Shown here: piece by piece, positions 1 through 7,390 of the stretch
Layout of the letters: every line of letters begins with the position of its first letter
Position numbering within the stretch: position 1 is the first letter of the stretch
Program-made: the position numbers and the translations under genes
Origin: JAQGMV01 sp035525455
Lineage (GTDB): Bacteria > Pseudomonadota > Gammaproteobacteria > Burkholderiales > SG8-41
Reading direction: 5' to 3'
DNA length: 23,532 nucleotides
Assembly (NCBI GenBank): GCA_035525455.1
Contig: DATLEF010000067.1
Coordinates: 1 to 23,532 of the forward strand
Notes under the pieces: generated by a model
The model's database searches: none
Told to the model about the DNA's origin: nothing
What the model saw: the letters and a program-made list of their open reading frames with translations, nothing else

Positions 1-1201
1 TGACATTGCCGCTCATTTCATTCAGCGGCGCGTCGGTCATCGTCGCGGGCGCGGCGGTCTGCATGCTTGCCGGTGTCACCGTTGCCTGAACGCCGGCGCT
101 CGTCGCTACCGCGAGCGCAGGCGCGGCAGGCGCCTCGTTCGCGCTGACAGCTTCGACGATGCTCGTGCGTGCCGGCGCTCTGCCGACCTCGGCGATGCTC
201 GCACTTACCGGTGCGCGGACAGCCTCGATGGGCGCGGCTGGAGGCGCCGCCCGCGCCATTGCCGTAGCCGGCGCAGCGTTCTTGACCCGTCCGTCGGCGA
301 GCGCGTAGAGGGACGCGCCGAGCACGGTGCCCACCACTACGGCAAGACCGAGCCATGCGTAACGCAGGGGCCATTGCAGACGGCGCACGGGCTTTCCGAA
401 CTCGCTGTCACGCAGCGCCGCTTCGATATGTTTCGCGCTGACCGTGTGCGTGTTTTCCGAGAAGGCGGCGAGCAGCGCCTTGTCCGCGATGAGATTGACG
501 CGGCGCGTGAGCCCGCTCGAGGCTTTCGCGATTTTCTTGACGAGCGCGGCGGAAAAAATTTCCGGTCCGCGATAACCCGCTGCCCGCATGCGAAACGTCA
601 GGTACTCGCGCACCTGTTGCTGGGTAAGCGGTTCCAGGCTGAAGCTGTGCGCGATGCGGTCGCGCAACTGACGGGTGTCGGGCCGCCGCAGGATTTCGTC
701 GAGCTCGGGCTGGCCGAAAAGAATGATCTGCAGCAGCTTGTCGTTGCGCGTCTCGAGGTTGGACAGCAGCCTGATTTCCTCGAGCGTCGCGAGCGGCATG
801 CTCTGGGATTCCTCGATGAATACGACAACGCGCTTGCCTTCAGCGTAGCGGTTGACGAGATAATCCTGCAGCACGTGCATGACTTCGAGCCGGTCGGCGC
901 CGCGATCGACGCCCAGCTGCAGCTCGAAAGCGATCGCGTGCAGGACGTCCTCGGGGGCGACGCTCGGGTTGGCGAGATACACGCTTTCGACATTGTCCGG
1001 CAGCCGTTCCTGCAGCATGTTGCAGAGCATCGTCTTGCCGCTGCCGACTTCGCCGCTCACTTTGACGATGCCTTCGCCGTTCGTGATCGCATACATCAGC
1101 GCTTCGAGCACCGGTCCGCGGTTACCGCCGGTAAAGAAAAACTCGGTATTCGGCGTGATCTTGAAAGGCGCGCGGGTCAATCCGAAATGATCGTAGTACA
1201 T
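1..1201 (-). CDS. ExeA/MshM-like AAA ATPase with C-terminal membrane anchor (3' end outside window)
   Basis: Partial gene: 400 codons are visible from an ATG at 1201 and no stop is reached before base 1. The start is backed by a strong ribosome site (GGGAGGGG) about ten bases upstream. The N-terminus (MYYDHFGLTRAPFKITP) and Walker A GEVGSGKT (residues 50-57) match the ExeA/GspA/MshM group of AAA ATPases, which serve type II secretion, type IV pili or exopolysaccharide (XrtA-associated) systems. The Walker B region reads VVVFIEES (about 125-132), with Glu where an Asp is usual. A single hydrophobic segment at about 282-302 follows the ATPase domain. After it comes an Ala/Pro-rich, probably periplasmic tail with a 12-residue repeat (326-361). 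It lies 51 bases downstream of the sigma-54 regulator gene and is probably cotranscribed with it. Which secretion or surface system it serves is not shown here. Confidence 0.82.
   Translation of the reverse strand, partial: MYYDHFGLTRAPFKITPNTEFFFTGGNRGPVLEALMYAITNGEGIVKVSGEVGSGKTMLCNMLQERLPDNVESVYLANPSVAPEDVLHAIAFELQLGVDRGADRLEVMHVLQDYLVNRYAEGKRVVVFIEESQSMPLATLEEIRLLSNLETRNDKLLQIILFGQPELDEILRRPDTRQLRDRIAHSFSLEPLTQQQVREYLTFRMRAAGYRGPEIFSAALVKKIAKASSGLTRRVNLIADKALLAAFSENTHTVSAKHIEAALRDSEFGKPVRRLQWPLRYAWLGLAVVVGTVLGASLYALADGRVKNAAPATAMARAAPPAAPIEAVRAPVSASIAEVGRAPARTSIVEAVSANEAPAAPALAVATSAGVQATVTPASMQTAAPATMTDAPLNEMSGNV
119..226 (-). repeat. 36-bp tandem repeat inside the AAA ATPase tail
   Basis: Three consecutive 36-base units (226-191, 190-155, 154-119 on the minus strand) encode 12-residue copies: EAVRAPVSASIA, EVGRAPARTSIV, and a more diverged third starting EAVSANEAP. 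The repeat lies in the Ala/Pro-rich stretch after the transmembrane helix, so it is probably a flexible periplasmic linker. The copies have diverged, so this is an old duplication rather than recent slippage. Confidence 0.6.
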
Positions 1202-1252
1202 GCGCTTTAGCCCCTCCCTGCTGCTTGCGCGCGCGCCGGAGCGCCTGCAAGG

Positions 1253-2734
1253 TTACTTGACAGAGGAATTTCCCGTTTCGCCAATAGTGGCATAGTTCTG
1301 CATGCGGCTGTAGAGCGTGGTGCGGTGTATTCCGAGCAGCCGCGCGGCACGCGTGAGATTCCCCTGCGTGATCGAAAGCGCCGCTTCGACGTAGGCGCGC
1401 TCCCAGTGATTCAACGTGTCGTCCAGATTGAACGATTTTTGCAATTGCAGCTGGTGCTTCGCCGCTTCCAGCAGCCCCTGAAAATGCTGCGCCGCAGGCA
1501 GGCCGGGCCGCGCGAGCTCCACGCTCTCCATGTCGAGCTCGGCCTGAAGCTGCTCGGCGCTCACGGTCTGGCCCGAGTGTTTGGTCGTCAGCCGGATGGC
1601 GATATTGCGCAGCTCGCGCACGTTTCCCGGAAAACTGTAGTCGAGCCACTGCGCCATCGCGCGCCGGTCGAGCTCGAACCTCGGCACGCCCGCCTGGCGT
1701 GCGTACAACTCGCGAAAATGGTCGAGCAGCAGCACTTTGTCGTCGCCCAGCTCGCGCAGCGGCGGTACGTTCAGCGTGAACACCGAGAGCCGGTGATACA
1801 AGTCGGCGCGAAAGCGGCCGGCGCGGATCTCCTGGCGCATGTCGCGATTGGTCGCGGCAATCACGCGCGCATTCGAAAAGCGGCTTTGCGTCTCGCCTAC
1901 GCGCTGGAACTCTCCATTTTCGAGCACGCGCAGCAGTTTCGCCTGCAGCTCGAGCGGCAACTCGCCGATTTCGTCGAGAAAGAGCGTGGAATCGTGGGCA
2001 TCTTCGAAATAACCGGCACGTGGGGCGCCCGCGCCGGTGAAGGCGCCTTTCGCGTAGCCGAAGAGCGTGGGCTCGACCAGCGTGGGCGAGATCGCTGCGC
2101 AGTTCAACGCGAGGAAAGGCCGCGATGCGCGCGGGCTGAGCGTATGCAGCGACAGCGCGACCAGCTCCTTGCCGCTTCCGGACTCCCCTTCGATCAGGAC
2201 GGGAAACGGCGCGCTCGCAAATTGAATGATCTGTTCTTTCAGCTTTTCAACGAGCACGCTTTTGCCAAGCAGCCCCCGGTCCGTGGGCGTAACCAGCTCC
2301 GCGTCCTGCATTTCGAGCGCGCGCCTGAGCAGTTGCTTGAGGGTGTCGAGCTCGCACGGCTTCTGTACGAAATCGACTGCGCCGAGCGTGCGCGCGTGCC
2401 GCGCATTCGTCTCGTCGTTTTGTCCGGACAACACGACGATCTTGATCTCAGGCGAATGCGCGATCAGCTCCGCAACGAGACGAAAGCCTTCGTCAGGACG
2501 GTGCGGTGTGGGCGGAAGGCCGAGATCGATCAGCGCAAGCTGCGGCGGACGCTCGAGCTGGCGCAGCAGCGTTCTTGCGTGCTGGCGCGAATCGGCGACA
2601 TGGACCGTGAAATCTGTTCCGAGGACGAAATTGAGCGTGTCCGAGATCAAGGGGTCGTCGTCGACGATCAGCAGATCCGGTTTACCCCGCAATTTCACGT
2701 GCGCCTCCGCAGCGCTCATAGCTGACGCGGTCAT
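1253..2734 (-). CDS. Sigma-54-dependent response regulator (receiver, AAA+, Fis-type HTH)
   Basis: NtrC-type activator. From the chosen ATG at 2734 it is 493 residues. The receiver domain (about 20-140) has the acidic cluster DDD (25-27), the phospho-acceptor Asp in LALIDLGLPP (D70) and the conserved Lys in FVQKP (K125). The central AAA+ domain has Walker A GESGSGKE and the sigma-54 contact motif GAFTGA. The C-terminus is a Fis-type helix-turn-helix (TRAARLLGIHRTTLYSRM). An extended loop after D70 (PPTPHRPDEGF) recalls PrsR, the regulator linked to PEP-CTERM/exopolysaccharide loci; that similarity is by eye. An in-frame ATG at 2719 is equally possible and neither start has a clear ribosome site. 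Reading further upstream to 2821 would overlap the preceding gene. No sensor kinase gene is visible. Likely in an operon with the ABC ATPase (28-base gap) and the AAA ATPase. Confidence 0.88.
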   Translation of the reverse strand: MTASAMSAAEAHVKLRGKPDLLIVDDDPLISDTLNFVLGTDFTVHVADSRQHARTLLRQLERPPQLALIDLGLPPTPHRPDEGFRLVAELIAHSPEIKIVVLSGQNDETNARHARTLGAVDFVQKPCELDTLKQLLRRALEMQDAELVTPTDRGLLGKSVLVEKLKEQIIQFASAPFPVLIEGESGSGKELVALSLHTLSPRASRPFLALNCAAISPTLVEPTLFGYAKGAFTGAGAPRAGYFEDAHDSTLFLDEIGELPLELQAKLLRVLENGEFQRVGETQSRFSNARVIAATNRDMRQEIRAGRFRADLYHRLSVFTLNVPPLRELGDDKVLLLDHFRELYARQAGVPRFELDRRAMAQWLDYSFPGNVRELRNIAIRLTTKHSGQTVSAEQLQAELDMESVELARPGLPAAQHFQGLLEAAKHQLQLQKSFNLDDTLNHWERAYVEAALSITQGNLTRAARLLGIHRTTLYSRMQNYATIGETGNSSVK

Positions 2735-2762
2735 TGTGCCAGATCGAGCCGTGGACGACGCT

Positions 2763-3503
2763 TCACGCCACAACCTCGCCGATGCATGCGAGAAACGCGT
2801 GCTCGAGATCGCGGCCGCCATACCGGGTCATGAGCTCGGCCGGAGGACCCGCAAAGCGCAATCGGCCTCCATCCAGCACCGCCATGCGATCGCATATCTG
2901 CTCGACGTCGCTCAGGCTGTGCGAAGTAAAAAATACCGTTCGGCCGTCTGCCCGCAGGCTTTGCAGCTCGCGCTTGAGCAGCGCGCGGGCTTTGGGATCG
3001 AGACCGCTGGTTGGTTCATCCAGGACCTGTAAGCTTTTGCCCGACAAAAGGCATGCGGCCAGTCCGAGCTTTTGCATCATGCCTTTCGAGTAGGTGCGTG
3101 CAGGCCGATCGAGCGCGTGCCCGGACAGATCGAGCCTCTCGAAGGTCTGCTTCACGCGTTCTTCGCTGTACGCGGTGCGATGGAGCTCGGCCATATAGCG
3201 CAGGAAATCGCGGCCGGTAAGGTAGTGCGGAGAATTGAAGCGTTCGGGTAGAAACGCCAGATCGGCACGCGCTTCGGTGCGCAGGTGCCGGACACCGGAT
3301 ATCGCAATGGCGCCGCCGTCGATGGCGCAAAAATCGAGCAGACACTTGATGAGCGTGGTTTTGCCTGCCCCATTACCGCCCACCAGCCCCAAAAGCTCCC
3401 CGCGCTTCACGTCGAGCGTGAAACCTTCGAGCGCCGGCACGCCGCCGAAGCGCTTCGAGACGGCGTCGAACGAAAGCGCCGGGTGCGGCACGAACGCGGT
3501 CAT
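2763..3503 (-). CDS. ABC-2 type transporter ATP-binding protein, no permease visible
   Basis: 246 residues with all ABC ATPase motifs: Walker A GGNGAGKTT (about 42-50), signature YSKGMMQKLGLA, Walker B LQVLDEPTSGLD and an H-loop in FTSHSLSDVEQ. The layout and short C-terminus fit drug, polysaccharide or copper-type ABC-2 exporters (CcmA/NosF/YadG-like). These normally pair with a multi-spanning permease, but none is encoded beside it: downstream lies a sigma-54 regulator and upstream a non-coding spacer. The permease may lie beyond the left edge of the window or elsewhere in the genome. It starts with ATG at 3503 and is the first gene of the leftward operon. The substrate is unknown. Confidence 0.88.
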   Translation of the reverse strand: MTAFVPHPALSFDAVSKRFGGVPALEGFTLDVKRGELLGLVGGNGAGKTTLIKCLLDFCAIDGGAIAISGVRHLRTEARADLAFLPERFNSPHYLTGRDFLRYMAELHRTAYSEERVKQTFERLDLSGHALDRPARTYSKGMMQKLGLAACLLSGKSLQVLDEPTSGLDPKARALLKRELQSLRADGRTVFFTSHSLSDVEQICDRMAVLDGGRLRFAGPPAELMTRYGGRDLEHAFLACIGEVVA

Positions 3504-3528
3504 GAGCGTAAGTTAGCGCAACCGCGCA

Positions 3529-3534
3529 ATTGTA
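3529..3534 (-). promoter_or_regulatory. Possible -10 box for the ABC ATPase-regulator-AAA ATPase operon
   Basis: Read on the minus strand this is TACAAT, 25 bases upstream of the ATG at 3503. No good -35 hexamer stands 16-18 bases before it and I saw no -24/-12 sigma-54 element in the spacer. This is a weak candidate based on the -10 match alone. Confidence 0.25.
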
Positions 3535-3535
3535 C

Positions 3536-3645
3536 CTAGTGACCGCAACATTAGAACCGGCAGTACGTTATTCGTGAGCGGCGGGCCTGCTGAGCAGGCG
3601 TCTGCCGCGAACGTTATTTTCGAATCACCCGTTATTGGCCACTAG
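3536..3645. repeat. Spacer bounded by an imperfect inverted repeat, with internal palindrome
   Basis: The spacer between the ABC ATPase operon and the SDR gene is bracketed by CTAGTGACC (3536-3544) and GGCCACTAG (3637-3645), which are inverted copies with one mismatch. Inside are a 15-base palindrome (3585-3599: GCCTGCT, one base, AGCAGGC) and three copies of CGTTATT (3566, 3612, 3630). The right arm supplies the TAG stop of the SDR gene. The palindrome could act as a terminator stem for the SDR gene or as an operator. The whole could be a small decayed insertion, but no target-site duplication is visible. Confidence 0.45.
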
Positions 3646-4568
3646 AGCGTAGCGAGCGCCGCCCGCGCGCTATAGCTGCTGCGCCAACCGAGCTCGATCG
3701 TTGCCCGCCGGCAATTCACGAGCAGCGTGTGGCAAAGCGCCTGCAGGATTCCAGGGTCGGCGTTCCAGCCGTAGAACCGGCTGGCCGCTTTGAGCGCGAA
3801 TTCCGCGACTGTCAGCGGAAGTGCGCCGTTGAGACGCCGACGCGCGCGTATCGCGTCACGCACGGTCAGGCTGTCTTCGATGGCGATGTTGTACGCGCCG
3901 CGCGCCTCACGCGTGAGGCAGAGAAGCACGGCTCGCGCGAGATCGTCTTCGTGCACGCACTGGAAGAGCGGGTGCGGCACGGGCAGCCGTGGATAAAACG
4001 GCTGCTTGAGCAGGCGCTTGACCGCCGGGTGCGCACGCGGCCCGACTACGAGCTGCGGCCGCAGTCTCACGCATTCGGGCAGTTCGATCGCCAGCAGCTG
4101 GTCGAGGTGCGCCTCATGCTCCGCGTAGATAAATCCCGGCAGCGGCTTGAGCGCAGTCTGCTCGCCGGCGTGAATCGCTTCACCGTACACGGCCGCGCTC
4201 GACATGTGTATGAGGCGTGCCATGCCTGCAGCCCGCGCGTCGCGAAAAAGCCCGTGAGCCGCGCGTACGTTGACATTGAACATCTCCGCCGCGCTCATCC
4301 GTGCCGGGATCACGACAGAGGCGAGGTGGATGAGGGCGTCGTGCGCGCGCAGCAGCGCGGACAGGCCATCGCTCCGAATGTCGAGCGCCACCGGCCGAAA
4401 CTTCGCGTGCGTGAAGCGCGCGTCGTGCGTATCCACCCCGGTCACGCTGTCCACCGTCGATTGCTCGCACAAAAGAGGCAGCAGCGCCTGCGCGAAGTAC
4501 GAGCTCGAACCGGTCAGCAGGATTTTCACGCGTACGACGTCCATATTCAGCGCGCCCCTCTGCATCAT
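3642..4568 (-). CDS. Atypical NAD-dependent epimerase/dehydratase family protein (extended SDR fold)
   Basis: 308 residues from ATG 4568, with AGAAGG upstream as ribosome site. The fold is recognisable as an extended short-chain dehydrogenase/epimerase: VKILLTG at the first beta strand, LIHLAS near residue 80, the MSSAAVYG segment (122-129) and a C-terminal region like GalE/WcaG relatives. Two key features are changed. The glycine-rich TGxxGxxG motif reads TGSSSYFA (19-26). The YxxxK pair reads YAEHE, with Y148 present but Glu152 where the catalytic Lys is expected. It may therefore bind NAD(P) differently or be non-catalytic. It is divergent from the mla operon, with only about 28 bases between its ATG and the mla -35 box, so the two promoters are close or overlapping. 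The substrate is unknown. Confidence 0.8.
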   Translation of the reverse strand: MMQRGALNMDVVRVKILLTGSSSYFAQALLPLLCEQSTVDSVTGVDTHDARFTHAKFRPVALDIRSDGLSALLRAHDALIHLASVVIPARMSAAEMFNVNVRAAHGLFRDARAAGMARLIHMSSAAVYGEAIHAGEQTALKPLPGFIYAEHEAHLDQLLAIELPECVRLRPQLVVGPRAHPAVKRLLKQPFYPRLPVPHPLFQCVHEDDLARAVLLCLTREARGAYNIAIEDSLTVRDAIRARRRLNGALPLTVAEFALKAASRFYGWNADPGILQALCHTLLVNCRRATIELGWRSSYSARAALATL

Positions 4569-4596
4569 GCCACTTCGCCTTCTTTCGCGGGGACGG

Positions 4597-4626
4597 TTAA
4601 CTCGCGCACTGGAAGTGGTTTAAAAT
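4597..4626 (+). promoter_or_regulatory. Probable promoter of the mla operon
   Basis: TTAACT (4597-4602), an 18-base spacer and TAAAAT (4621-4626). It closely resembles the arrangement before petA. If used, transcription would begin near 4633, which rules out the ATG at 4625 as the mlaF start because that ATG sits within the -10 box. Confidence 0.5.
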
Positions 4627-4651
4627 GCGGGCTTTTTGGCGCTTCCGCCCG

Positions 4652-5449
4652 GTGGCCCAAGAGAACCTCATAGAAATATCGGAAGTCAGCTTCGCCTACG
4701 ATCACCGCCCCGTCCTCACGCGAATCAACATGCTGATTCCGCGCGGGAAGGTCGTTGCCATCATAGGCGTGAGCGGCTCCGGTAAGACGACGCTGCTGCG
4801 TCTGATCGCGGGCGTGGTGAAAGCGACACAAGGGCAAGTTACGGTCGCAGGTTTGCCGGTGAACGCGCTCGACCGGCGCGGCATATACGAGATGCGGCGG
4901 CGCATGGGCATGCTTTTTCAGTTCGGCGCCCTGTTCACCGATCTCTCGGTCTATGACAACGTCGCTTTCCAGATGCGCGAGCACACGGACCTTCCTGAGC
5001 GCATGATCCGCGATCTCGTGATGATGAAGCTCAATGCAGTCGGTTTGCGCGGCGCCCACCGGTTGATGCCGGCCGAGCTCTCGGGCGGCATGGCGCGGCG
5101 CGTTGCGCTCGCGCGCGCGATCGCGCTCGATCCGATGCTGATCATGTACGACGAACCTTTCACGGGCCTCGATCCGATTTCGCTCGGCGTCATCAGCAAT
5201 CTCATACGGCGCCTGAACGATGCTTTGGGCGCGACCTCGATCGTGGTGACGCACGACGTGCAGGAAGCGCTCGACCTGGTCGATTACGTGTATTACGTTT
5301 CGGGCGGCAGAATCGTCGCCCACGGAACGCCCGAGGACATGCGCGAGTCGAGCGATCAGCTCGTGCGCCAGTTTGTATATGGCGAGCCGGATGGACCGGT
5401 GCCTTTTCAGTATCCGGGCCGCGATTTTGCGCAGGACTTGCGGTTATGA
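4652..5449 (+). CDS. mlaF: Phospholipid ABC transporter ATP-binding protein MlaF
   Basis: ATPase of the MlaFEDB inner-membrane complex, which moves phospholipids between inner membrane and periplasmic MlaC to keep outer-membrane lipid asymmetry. From GTG 4652 it has 265 residues: Walker A GVSGSGKT (39-46), Q-loop in LFQFGALF, signature LSGGMARR, Walker B LIMYDEPF and an intact H-loop histidine in IVVTHDVQEAL. A C-terminal extension after about residue 240 (PDGPVPFQYPG) is typical of MlaF. GTG 4652 was preferred over an in-frame ATG at 4625 because that ATG overlaps the likely -10 box and adds nine residues not expected before LIEISEVSFAY. It is first in the operon; mlaE follows after 24 bases. 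A close paralogue lies at 9286-10107. Confidence 0.93.
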   Translation: MAQENLIEISEVSFAYDHRPVLTRINMLIPRGKVVAIIGVSGSGKTTLLRLIAGVVKATQGQVTVAGLPVNALDRRGIYEMRRRMGMLFQFGALFTDLSVYDNVAFQMREHTDLPERMIRDLVMMKLNAVGLRGAHRLMPAELSGGMARRVALARAIALDPMLIMYDEPFTGLDPISLGVISNLIRRLNDALGATSIVVTHDVQEALDLVDYVYYVSGGRIVAHGTPEDMRESSDQLVRQFVYGEPDGPVPFQYPGRDFAQDLRL

Positions 5450-5473
5450 ACCTACGTTGCTTCCTGCTCCGCA

Positions 5474-6271
5474 ATGTTTAACCGCTCGGCCATAATCAGC
5501 GTGCGCGGGATCGGCCACCATGCCGTCGACGGCGTGTGGCGGCTCGGCTACGCAAGCCGCTTTTTCGCGCTCACGATCGCGAGCTCGGGCACGAGCTTTC
5601 GGCGTTTACGGCTCATCATCCGCGAGCTGTATTACACCGGCGTGCTCTCGCTCATCATCATTCTGGTGTCGGGACTCTTCGTCGGCATGGTGCTGGGCCT
5701 GCAGGGCTATCACACTCTGCAGACCTACGGCTCGGAATCCGCGCTCGGCGTGCTCGTGGCGCTCTCGCTCGTGCGCGAGCTCGGTCCGGTCGTGGCAGCG
5801 CTGCTTTTTGCAAGCCGCGCGGGCTCGGCGATGACCGCAGAGATCGGCTTGATGAAAGCAACCGAGCAGCTTGCCGCTATGGAAATGATGGCGGTCGATC
5901 CGATCGCGCGCGTGGTGGCGCCGCGCTTCTGGGCGGGCGTTATTTCGATGCCGCTCCTTGCGGCGCTATTCAGCGCAATGGGGATCTTCGGCGGTTACCT
6001 GGTCGGCGTGGTGCTGATCGGCGTCGACGAAGGATCGTTCTGGTCGCAGATGCAGGCGGCGGTCGATTTTCGCAACGATATTCTGAACGGCGTCATCAAG
6101 AGTTGCGTGTTCGGCGTGGCGGTGACGTGGATATCGCTCTTCGAAGGCTACGATGCGCCGCCGACCGCCGAAGGCGTGTCGGGCGCGACCACACGCACGG
6201 TCGTGACCTCGTCGCTCGCGATACTCGCGCTCGATTTTGTGCTGACCTCTCTCATGTTTCGGGGGCTTTGA
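5474..6271 (+). CDS. mlaE: Phospholipid ABC transporter permease MlaE
   Basis: 265 residues of the MlaE permease family, the membrane subunit that pairs with MlaF and holds the MlaD ring. Visible features are a polar N-terminal interface helix region, a hydrophobic segment around GVLSLIIILVSGLFVGMVLG, the conserved stretch ALSLVRELGPVVAALLFASR with AGSAMTAEIGLM, and further membrane segments up to the C-terminal LAILALDFVLTSLMF. The length is normal. The ATG at 5474 lacks an evident Shine-Dalgarno sequence and may depend on coupling to mlaF, which stops 24 bases before. Its stop overlaps the mlaD start by one base (TGATG). Confidence 0.95.
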   Translation: MFNRSAIISVRGIGHHAVDGVWRLGYASRFFALTIASSGTSFRRLRLIIRELYYTGVLSLIIILVSGLFVGMVLGLQGYHTLQTYGSESALGVLVALSLVRELGPVVAALLFASRAGSAMTAEIGLMKATEQLAAMEMMAVDPIARVVAPRFWAGVISMPLLAALFSAMGIFGGYLVGVVLIGVDEGSFWSQMQAAVDFRNDILNGVIKSCVFGVAVTWISLFEGYDAPPTAEGVSGATTRTVVTSSLAILALDFVLTSLMFRGL

Positions 6272-6747
6272 TGGAACGCTCGACGCTCGACCTGTGGGTC
6301 GGTCTGTTCGTATGCGCCGGTATCGGCGCGCTGCTGATACTCGCCATGAAAGTGGGAAACATGGCGACGATCGGACTCGGCAGCGACAGCTATGCCATTT
6401 ATGCGAATTTCGACAACGTCGGCGGCTTGAAGCCGCGGGCGCCGGTCAAGAGCTCGGGCGTGGTGGTCGGGCGCGTGGCCGGCATCACCTTCGACAACAG
6501 TCGCTTCAACGCGCGGGTGGAGTTGAGCATCGACAAACACTTCGCGTTTCCCAAGGACACGACGGCTTCGATCCTGACTTCGGGTCTGCTGGGGGAACAA
6601 TACGTCGGTCTGGATGCGGGCGGCGACGCGGCGAACCTCGCGAACGGCGAGACGCTGAAGCTTACGCAATCGGCTGTCGTGCTTGAAAAACTGATCAGCC
6701 AGTTTCTCTACAGCAAGGCCGCTGAAGGCGACACGGGTAAGAAGTAA
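6271..6747 (+). CDS. mlaD: Phospholipid transporter substrate-binding protein MlaD (MCE domain)
   Basis: 158 residues: one N-terminal transmembrane helix (about 7-27, LWVGLFVCAGIGALLILAM) and a single periplasmic MCE domain (about 38-115) containing FDNVGGLKPRAPVKSSGVVVG and the LTSGLLGEQYVGL segment characteristic of MlaD. Family members form a hexameric ring with a central hydrophobic channel on top of MlaE. A short C-terminal helix region (AVVLEKLISQFLYSK) follows. The start overlaps the mlaE stop by one base, which indicates translational coupling. No mlaA/vacJ gene follows, so the outer-membrane partner must be encoded elsewhere. Confidence 0.94.
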   Translation: MERSTLDLWVGLFVCAGIGALLILAMKVGNMATIGLGSDSYAIYANFDNVGGLKPRAPVKSSGVVVGRVAGITFDNSRFNARVELSIDKHFAFPKDTTASILTSGLLGEQYVGLDAGGDAANLANGETLKLTQSAVVLEKLISQFLYSKAAEGDTGKK

Positions 6748-6766
6748 CGAAACGAGGAAACGCTAA

Positions 6767-7390
6767 ATGAAGAGACTTACACTGGCGGCGTTTTTCGCCA
6801 TGGCCGCTGCAACGTCGTCAGCGGCGACTGCCGATATCGCACCGGACGCGCTTGCTCGCAGCGTGACCGACGAAGTGCTCGCGATCGTACGCACCGACAG
6901 GGACATCGCGTCAGGGCATCCGCAGAAAGTTGCGCAGCTCGTCGAAACCAAGGTGCTGCCGCATTTCAACTTCTCGCGGATGACTCAGCTCGCCGTCGGC
7001 CGCAACTGGAAGCAGGCGACTCCCGCACAGCAGAAAGTGCTGATCGACGAGTTCCGCACGTTGCTCGTGCGCACGTATACGACGGCTTTCACGCAATACA
7101 AGAACCAGACGGTGGACTACAAGCCCGTGCGCATGGCGCCCGCCGATACCGACGTCGTCGTGAAGTCCCTCATCACGCAGCCTTCCGGGCAGCCGGTCGC
7201 CATCGACTACAACATGGAAAAAAGCCCTTCGGGGTGGAAGGTGTATGACGTGAAAATCGAAGGCGTGAGCCTCGTCGAGAATTATCGCCACACGTTCAAT
7301 TCGGAGATCCAAAGAGGCGGTGTGGATGGATTGATCAACACGCTTGTGCAGAAGAACAAGACGCTTGCGGCGCAGTCCGCGACGCGATGA
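6767..7390 (+). CDS. mlaC: Periplasmic phospholipid shuttle protein MlaC
   Basis: 207 residues. A cleavable signal peptide (MKRLTLAAFFAMAAATSSA, then ATA) precedes a Tol-Tol-Ttg2-family domain that carries a phospholipid between the MlaA complex and MlaD. Typical segments are KVLPHFNFSRMTQLAVGRNW, a QFRTLL-like LIDEFRTLLVRTYTTA, and the C-terminal GWKVYDVKIEGVSLVENY. A GAGG ribosome site lies upstream (gaggaaacgctaa before ATG). It is 19 bases after mlaD, and its stop overlaps the mlaB start as ATGA. Confidence 0.94.
   Translation: MKRLTLAAFFAMAAATSSAATADIAPDALARSVTDEVLAIVRTDRDIASGHPQKVAQLVETKVLPHFNFSRMTQLAVGRNWKQATPAQQKVLIDEFRTLLVRTYTTAFTQYKNQTVDYKPVRMAPADTDVVVKSLITQPSGQPVAIDYNMEKSPSGWKVYDVKIEGVSLVENYRHTFNSEIQRGGVDGLINTLVQKNKTLAAQSATR

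Noticed and set aside
374..1210. Long plus-strand open frame opposite the AAA ATPase
   Set aside because: Composition is rich in Arg, Gln and His as expected for the antisense of a high-GC gene; the minus strand has clear Walker motifs and a ribosome site.
1325..2725. 466-codon plus-strand frame opposite the sigma-54 regulator
   Set aside because: Antisense shadow; the minus-strand product has receiver, GAFTGA and Fis-type HTH motifs.
5536..6747. Frame-shifted long version of mlaD starting within mlaE
   Set aside because: The first part is an out-of-frame Arg-rich reading of mlaE; the true mlaD start is the coupled ATG at 6271.
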